Made by a program: the position numbers and the translations under genes. A DNA stretch of 17,093 nt from Planctomycetota bacterium (GTDB lineage: Bacteria > Planctomycetota > Phycisphaerae > Phycisphaerales > SM1A02), in assembly GCA_009926815.1 (NCBI GenBank), contig RFOC01000019.1, positions 1 to 17,093 on the forward strand, given 5' to 3'. Numbering within the stretch: position 1 is the first letter of the stretch; every line of letters starts with the position of its first letter. The notes below the pieces were generated by a model. The model was not told the origin of the DNA. It saw only the letters and a program-made list of their open reading frames with translations, and did no database searches. Of this stretch, positions 12,839 through 17,093 are shown one piece after another.

Positions 12839-15151
12839 ATGCCCGGCGACGCCCAGCATGAACGCCTGTCCACGGACGACCTGGGCCCCCAGATCCCCGA
12901 CCCAGGGATCACCATCGGCCCACCTGCCGAGGCGGCCGGCGGCCCCACGGCGGTCCGGGTGGCGCTCAGCGCCTCCATCTCCCGCATGGGCGCCACGCGC
13001 GCCGCGTCCACCCTGCTGCAGCTGAACCAGCAGGACGGCTTCGATTGCCCTGGTTGCGCCTGGCCCGATCCCGCCGGTCATCGCTCCGCCTTCGAGTTCT
13101 GCGAGAACGGCGCGAAGGCGGTCGCCGACGAGGCCACGCTGGCCCGCGCCGATCGCGACTTCTTCGCCAGACATTCGGTGCAGGCGCTCGCGGAACGTGA
13201 CGATCACCAGCTCGGCCAGTCCGGACGACTGACCGAACCCATGCATCGGGCCCCGGGCGACACGCACTATCGCCCCATCGCCTGGGATGACGCCTTCGCG
13301 CTGACCGCCAGGCACCTTCGATCGCTGGCCTCGCCGAACGAGGCGGTGTTCTACACCTCGGGACGCACCAGCAACGAGGCGGCGTTCCTGTACCAGCTCT
13401 TCGTTCGTCTCTACGGCACCAACAACCTGCCCGACTGCTCGAACCTCTGCCATGAATCCAGCGGCGTGGCCATGACCCGCAGCATCGGCGTGGGCAAGGG
13501 CACGGTGAGCCTGGGCGACTTCGACCATGCGGACTGCATCGTGGTGATCGGGCAGAACCCGGGCTCCAACCATCCGCGCATGCTCTCCACCCTGCAGGCC
13601 GCGGCCCGGCGAGGGTGCCGCATCATCGACATCAATCCGCTGGCCGAGGCGGGTCTGAAGCGCTTCCGGCATCCGCAGGAAGTCTCCGGCCTGCTGGGCC
13701 GCGGCACGCCACTGGCCAGCCTGCATGTGCCCGTGCGCGTGAACGGCGACGTGGCGCTGCTCAAGGGCATCCAGAAGGCCATGCTCGAGCGCGGCATCGG
13801 CATCGACCGCGAGTTCATCGACCGCTTCACCGAGGGTTTCGACGCGCACCACGCCGACCTGCAGCGGGAATCGTGGCCAGCGATCGAGGCGGGCTCGGGC
13901 GTCGCCGAGGGCATGATCCGGAAGGTGGCCGATGCGATCGGCACCTCGAAGGCGGTCATCTGCTGCTGGGCCATGGGCCTCACGCAGCACGAGAACGCCG
14001 TGGCCAACATCCAGCAGATCGTGAACCTGCTGCTGCTCGGCGGGCACTTCGGCAGGCCGGGCGCCGGCGCCTGTCCGGTGCGCGGCCACAGCAACGTGCA
14101 AGGGGACCGAACCATGGGCATCTGGGAGCGGCCCTCCGCCGCGTTCCTGGACCGGCTCGGCCGCGAATTCGGCTTCGAGCCCCCCCGCGCCCACGGCTTC
14201 AGCACCGTGGAGGCCATCGAGGCCATGCACCGCGGCGATGCACGGGTGTTCCTTGCGCTGGGCGGCAACTTCCTGTCGGCCACGCCCGACACGGCGCATG
14301 TGGCGCAGGCGCTGCGCCGCTGCCGGCTCACCGTGCAGGTGTCCACGAAACTGAACCGCTCGCATCTGGTCACCGGCACGGAGGCCCTCATCCTTCCCTG
14401 CCTGGGCCGCACCGAGCGCGACGTGCAGGCCGACGGCGAGCAGTTCGTCTCCGTGGAGGATTCCATGGGCGTGGTGCACGCCTCACGCGGCCGGCTGAAC
14501 CCCGCCTCCACCATGCTGCGCAGCGAACCCGCCATCGTGGCCGGACTGGCGGCGGCCACGCTGGGCGTGGACTGGAGCGCCTACGAGCGCAGCTACGACG
14601 CCATCCGCGAGCGCATCGCCCGAGTGATTCCCGGCTTCGAGCGCATGAACGATCGCGTGCGTCAGCCTGGCGGTTTCACGCTGCCCCACGCGGTGCGTGA
14701 TCGGCGAGCCTTCGAGACCCCCAGCGGCAAGGCCCTGTTCGTGGTGCATCCGATTCCGGTCGAGCGGGCCGGTCCCGGGGAGTTGCTGCTGACCACCATC
14801 CGCTCGCACGACCAGTTCAACACCACCATCCATGGCCTGGATGACCGCTACCGAGGCGTGCGCCGGGGCCGGCGCGTGGCGTTCATGCACGCCGGAGACC
14901 TGGCGACGGCCGGGCTGACGGACGGACAGCTGGTGGATCTGGTGAGCCATCACGGCGGTCGCGAGCGACGCGCCCGCAACTTCCGGGCGGTGGCCTACGA
15001 CATCCCCAGGGGCTGCGTCGCCGCCTACTTCCCCGAGGCCAACGTGCTCGTTCCCATCGGCAGCCACGCGGAGGGAAGCCTGACCCCGGCGTCCAAGTCG
15101 GTCGTGGTGCGCGTGGAGCGTGCCGGCGGAAACTCGCGTGGCACTGCCTGA
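12839..15151 (+). CDS. FdhF/YdeP-type molybdopterin oxidoreductase, formate dehydrogenase alpha-like
   Basis: This 770-residue cytoplasmic enzyme belongs to the YdeP/FdhF-like branch of the Mo-bis-MGD superfamily. Family signatures are 'GFDCPGCAWPDP' (67-78, possible Fe-S cysteines C70 and C73), 'EFCENGAKAVADEAT' (86-100), 'YTSGRTSNEAAFLYQ' (172-186), 'SNLCHESSGVAM' (201-212) and 'IGVGKGTVSLGD' (216-227). 'GQNPGSNHPRM' (238-248) and 'PVRGHSNVQGDRT' later contact the cofactor. The C-terminal beta-barrel with 'TPASKS' is present, so the protein is full length. The substrate is not certain: YdeP relatives are called formate dehydrogenases by homology only. The start is ATG 12839, or GTG 12833, which would overlap the previous stop as GTGA. 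No small Fe-S electron-transfer subunit is adjacent. Confidence 0.9.
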   Translation: MPGDAQHERLSTDDLGPQIPDPGITIGPPAEAAGGPTAVRVALSASISRMGATRAASTLLQLNQQDGFDCPGCAWPDPAGHRSAFEFCENGAKAVADEATLARADRDFFARHSVQALAERDDHQLGQSGRLTEPMHRAPGDTHYRPIAWDDAFALTARHLRSLASPNEAVFYTSGRTSNEAAFLYQLFVRLYGTNNLPDCSNLCHESSGVAMTRSIGVGKGTVSLGDFDHADCIVVIGQNPGSNHPRMLSTLQAAARRGCRIIDINPLAEAGLKRFRHPQEVSGLLGRGTPLASLHVPVRVNGDVALLKGIQKAMLERGIGIDREFIDRFTEGFDAHHADLQRESWPAIEAGSGVAEGMIRKVADAIGTSKAVICCWAMGLTQHENAVANIQQIVNLLLLGGHFGRPGAGACPVRGHSNVQGDRTMGIWERPSAAFLDRLGREFGFEPPRAHGFSTVEAIEAMHRGDARVFLALGGNFLSATPDTAHVAQALRRCRLTVQVSTKLNRSHLVTGTEALILPCLGRTERDVQADGEQFVSVEDSMGVVHASRGRLNPASTMLRSEPAIVAGLAAATLGVDWSAYERSYDAIRERIARVIPGFERMNDRVRQPGGFTLPHAVRDRRAFETPSGKALFVVHPIPVERAGPGELLLTTIRSHDQFNTTIHGLDDRYRGVRRGRRVAFMHAGDLATAGLTDGQLVDLVSHHGGRERRARNFRAVAYDIPRGCVAAYFPEANVLVPIGSHAEGSLTPASKSVVVRVERAGGNSRGTA

Positions 15152-15698
15152 ACTTCATGGGTTGGTGCTGACCGGCGGGGCCAGCTCCCGCATGGGACGC
15201 GACAAGGCCGAGATCATCTACGGCTCGCTTCCGCAGTGGCAGGCGGTGGCCGGCTTGCTGAAACTCGTGTGCGCCCAAGTCCGATGGTCCTGCACCCGAT
15301 CGCAGCGCGAGGCCTGGGGTCTGGGAGCGAACGGCATCGAGGATCAGGAGCCCGGGCTGGGGCCAGCCGGTGGCCTGCATGCGGCCTTCACGCGAAAGGA
15401 CGGCGTGGCATGGCTGGTGGTCGGGTGCGACTATCCCAACCTGACCGCAGGCGACTGCCAACGACTGGCCGGCTCACGCACGGCGGAGGTCCAGGCGATC
15501 GCGCTGGGCGATCCAGTGCTCGGCACGATCGAACCCACCCTCTCCATCTGGGAGCCCCCCGCCCAGCGTCGGTTCCTTCAGGCGTTTGCCGAAGGCGAAC
15601 GGAGCCCCCGGCGCGTGCTCCATGCCCTCAGGCTGCGCATCGTGGCTCCCGCGGATCCCCGCACCCTGGCGGATCGGAACACGCCGGAGGGCCATTGA
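15138..15698 (+). CDS. mobA: Molybdenum cofactor guanylyltransferase, MobA-like
   Basis: MobA joins GMP from GTP to Mo-molybdopterin, giving the MGD cofactor needed by the upstream oxidoreductase. The 186-residue product has the nucleotide-binding signature 'LTGGASSRMGRDK' (11-23), 'GLGPAGGLHAAF' (73-84), the metal-binding Asp in 'VVGCDYPNL' (D98), and 'DRNTPEG' at the C-terminus, matching the conserved NTP motif. A GTG start at 15138 is chosen because it leaves the usual short lead before LTGG, with GGCGGA about 8 nt upstream; GTG 15120 is possible too. It overlaps the oxidoreductase by 14 nt and ends the operon. The sequence is somewhat divergent in the middle, so a MobA/MocA-family relative acting on another nucleotide cannot be excluded. 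Confidence 0.85.
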   Translation: MALPELHGLVLTGGASSRMGRDKAEIIYGSLPQWQAVAGLLKLVCAQVRWSCTRSQREAWGLGANGIEDQEPGLGPAGGLHAAFTRKDGVAWLVVGCDYPNLTAGDCQRLAGSRTAEVQAIALGDPVLGTIEPTLSIWEPPAQRRFLQAFAEGERSPRRVLHALRLRIVAPADPRTLADRNTPEGH

Positions 15699-15711
15699 CG
15701 CCCTTGCGCCC

Positions 15712-15939
15712 TCACCCTTCGCGTTCCATCACCGACTGCGTCGGACACTCGGCCCGCCCACAGGAACACGCCCAAGCCCGTTGCGTCCACCCATCGCCCG
15801 AGGCCAGCCCGGACCCGGTGCCAGTGACGTGAGCGGTTGGGTTCAACTCCGCCGGAGCGCCGCTCCGGCCGGACGGCGTGCCTTCGCTCGCCACGGGAGC
15901 ACTCGCGAACAACCAGCGGAACAGGCTTGATTCAGTCAC
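15712..15939 (-). CDS. Possible small Cys-containing protein (75 residues), unknown function
   Basis: I do not recognise this protein. It begins 'VTESSLFRWLFASAP', has a Gly/Ser/Thr-rich middle, and ends with 'WACSCGRAECPTQSV', a CxCx4C cluster that could bind zinc. It reads from GTG 15939, with a long purine-rich Shine-Dalgarno tract at 15944-15956, 4 nt upstream. The GTG overlaps the stop of an upstream tiny frame as GTGA. It converges on mobA with only 13 nt between the stops. The frame also stays open upstream to ATG 16041, which has no ribosome-binding site. The gene may be real, or the remnant of a larger one. Confidence 0.35.
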   Translation of the reverse strand: MTESSLFRWLFASAPVASEGTPSGRSGAPAELNPTAHVTGTGSGLASGDGWTQRAWACSCGRAECPTQSVMEREG

Positions 15940-16058
15940 GGCACTCCCCTCCTCCTGGGTCCCTTCCATCGCCCGGGCGCCGGCCCAGGACACGCCACAG
16001 AGTCCGATCCCTGCGGCGCCGATGCAAGGAAATTCATCCACGGAAAGGCCTGATTCAG
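15916..16058. repeat. Imperfect direct repeat, two copies about 123 bp apart
   Basis: AGGCTTGATTCAG (15923-15935) and AGGCCTGATTCAG (16046-16058) match in 12 of 13 positions. The similarity extends to the left through CGGAA with one single-base gap. On the minus strand both copies can be read in protein frames that share F-W-F-ASAP-like residues, so they may come from an old duplication. Confidence 0.45.
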
Positions 16059-16070
16059 CCGCCGGGTCAT
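15936..16070 (-). CDS. Possible tiny gene (44 residues) overlapping and resembling the next small gene
   Basis: From ATG 16070 the frame reads 'MTRRLNQAFPWMNFLASAP' and on to 'RRRGVP', ending in a TGA that overlaps the GTG start of the 75-residue frame. The segment 'AFPWMNFLASAP' resembles 'LFRWLFASAP' at the start of that frame, and the DNA around both is an imperfect direct repeat. Translation evidence is weak (GGGTGAG touches the ATG). It may be a degenerate copy rather than a gene. Confidence 0.2.
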   Translation of the reverse strand: MTRRLNQAFPWMNFLASAPQGSDSVACPGPAPGRWKGPRRRGVP

Positions 16071-16160
16071 CTCACCCGGATGGGCCACGGGCAGGCCACC
16101 CCGGCCCGGATCATCCAGGAGCTGGCGTGACCGCGCAGCCTGTGGCGACCACGGGGTCGC
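16062..16160 (+). other. Leader region upstream of ppsA with two small hairpins
   Basis: CCGGGT/ACCCGG (16062-16079, 6-nt loop) and GCGACC/GGTCGC (16145-16160, ACGG loop) are 6-bp stems in the stretch before ppsA. The second is followed by GACGGTTTCC, with only a three-T run. They may be leader structures or chance in GC-rich DNA. No known riboswitch core or clear promoter is seen in 16071-16217. Confidence 0.25.
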
Positions 16161-16271
16161 GACGGTTTCCAGGCGTCGGTTCTCCCCAACGGCCGGGCGC
16201 GGCGCATGGTGCCGTGCATGCCCGGCATCTCCAGCGCCATCTCCAGGCTCAACCCCCTGCTTCCGGGCAGC

Positions 16272-17093
16272 ATGCATCTTCGCACGTCGCGATGGGCCGT
16301 GCCCTTCGCCGAGATCGGTCTGGATGACCTGCCGCTGGTCGGCGGCAAGAACGCCTCGCTTGGGGAAATGATCCGGACCCTCTGCCCAGCCGGTGTCCGG
16401 GTGCCCGACGGCTTCGCCATCACCACGCACGCGTACCGGCAGCATCTGCGCGAGGCGGGACTGACCGCATGGGTGCAGGAGCAGCTGCGAGGAATCGCTC
16501 CGGGCGACACGCGAGGCCTGGCCACCACCGCCGCCGAGATCCGCCGGCGGATCACCGAGGCGCCGCTGCCCAACACCGTGCGCGACCAGGCCTTTGAGGC
16601 GTATGCCCGGCTCAGCGCCGCCTCCCCCGGGGCCGATGCAGGCTCGCCGCGGTTCATCCCGGTGGCCGTGCGTTCCAGCGCCACCGCCGAGGACCTGCCC
16701 GCGGCCTCGTTCGCGGGTCAGCAGGAGTCCTACCTGAACGTGCAGGGCCAGCAGGCCCTGGATCTGGCCATGCGGCGATGCATGGCCTCGCTCTTCACCG
16801 ATCGTGCCATCGTCTACCGCGTGAACAACGGAATTCCGCATCATGCGGTCTCCATCAGCGTGGGCGTGCAGCGCATGGTGCGCAGCGACACCGGCAGTGC
16901 CGGCACCCTGTTCACGCTGGACACCGAGAGCGGCTTCCGCGGCGTGGTGCTCATCGATGCCGCCTGGGGTCTGGGTGAAGCGCTCGTGAAGGGACGCGTC
17001 AGGCCGGACGAGTTCTGGGTGCACAAGGCCACGCTCCGCGAGGGCCACCGGCCCATCATCCGGCGGGAACTGGGCGAGAAGCGGGAGCGGCTC
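16272..17093 (+). CDS. ppsA: Phosphoenolpyruvate synthase, N-terminal part, cut by the window end
   Basis: PpsA converts pyruvate and ATP to phosphoenolpyruvate, AMP and phosphate in gluconeogenesis. Only the first 274 residues of roughly 800 lie in the window, all from the ATP-binding PPDK_N domain. The signatures are 'EIGLDDLPLVGGKNASLGEM' (14-33), 'VRVPDGFAITT' (42-52), 'VAVRSSATAEDLPAASFAGQ' (131-150, nucleotide contacts) and 'DAAWGLGEALVKGRV' (229-243). The central His domain and C-terminal PEP/pyruvate barrel are beyond the edge. The start is uncertain: ATG 16272 gives a family-like N-terminus, while ATG 16218 and ATG 16206 are in the same frame (first upstream stop at 16128). None has a good ribosome-binding site. 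Pyruvate phosphate dikinase is less likely because 'SSATAEDLPxASFAGQQE' is the PpsA form. Confidence 0.92.
   Translation, partial: MHLRTSRWAVPFAEIGLDDLPLVGGKNASLGEMIRTLCPAGVRVPDGFAITTHAYRQHLREAGLTAWVQEQLRGIAPGDTRGLATTAAEIRRRITEAPLPNTVRDQAFEAYARLSAASPGADAGSPRFIPVAVRSSATAEDLPAASFAGQQESYLNVQGQQALDLAMRRCMASLFTDRAIVYRVNNGIPHHAVSISVGVQRMVRSDTGSAGTLFTLDTESGFRGVVLIDAAWGLGEALVKGRVRPDEFWVHKATLREGHRPIIRRELGEKRERL

Overview
The window is GC-rich bacterial DNA, well above 60 % GC by eye. It is densely packed with short intergenic gaps and has genes on both strands. The gene content and protein styles (a DUF7009-type protein beside fdhD, a divergent AroE-like protein, a DUF3142 protein, and a Fic/HTH 'mobile mystery' pair) fit a Planctomycetota-like bacterium, perhaps Phycisphaerae. 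This is an inference from family resemblance; there is no rRNA or marker gene to prove it.

Layout. (1) 3-2505: an orphan N6-adenine DNA methylase (minus) and a small class I SAM methyltransferase (plus) lie head to head. Their start codons share two bases. (2) 2507-2565: a perfect 28-bp inverted repeat with a 3-nt loop fills the gap between two convergent stop codons. (3) 2569-7514, minus strand: a DUF3142 protein overlaps a large secreted or lipoprotein TPR-like protein, followed by a ClsA-type cardiolipin synthase. (4) 7634-8368: an RmlD-like NAD-dependent reductase/epimerase, then tRNA-Gly(CCC) at 8398-8470. (5) 8476-9494, minus: an HTH antitoxin and Fic toxin pair whose 3' end stops 5 nt from the tRNA. 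An AT-rich control region with three palindromes (9502-9553) lies in front of it. (6) 9652-11139: an AroE-like dehydrogenase and a GNAT acetyltransferase. (7) 11173-11409, minus: a small gene with a strong ribosome-binding site. (8) 11581-15698: a tightly coupled molybdo-enzyme operon of fdhD, a DUF7009 protein, an FdhF/YdeP-type oxidoreductase and a MobA-like guanylyltransferase. (9) 15699-16217: a gap that may hold two tiny overlapping minus-strand genes related by duplication. (10) From 16218/16272 to the window edge: the N-terminal part of phosphoenolpyruvate synthase.

How the genes work together. The clearest functional unit is the Mo operon. MobA adds GMP to molybdopterin to make the bis-MGD cofactor, FdhD inserts sulfur into the cofactor, the FdhF-like protein is the client enzyme, and the DUF7009 protein is a plausible new accessory. 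The HTH-Fic pair is a self-contained toxin-antitoxin-like module. The antitoxin carries the class I Fic inhibitory motif (TSALEG) and its promoter overlaps a perfect operator-like palindrome.

The most unusual window-wide signal is a TAnnnT hexamer, mostly TAGnnT, 6-10 nt before the start codon of almost every gene that leads a transcription unit. Genes inside operons use Shine-Dalgarno sequences or stop/start overlaps instead. This points to widespread leaderless transcription. In the head-to-head methylase pair, each promoter's -10 box would lie inside the other gene's first codons, which predicts mutually exclusive transcription.
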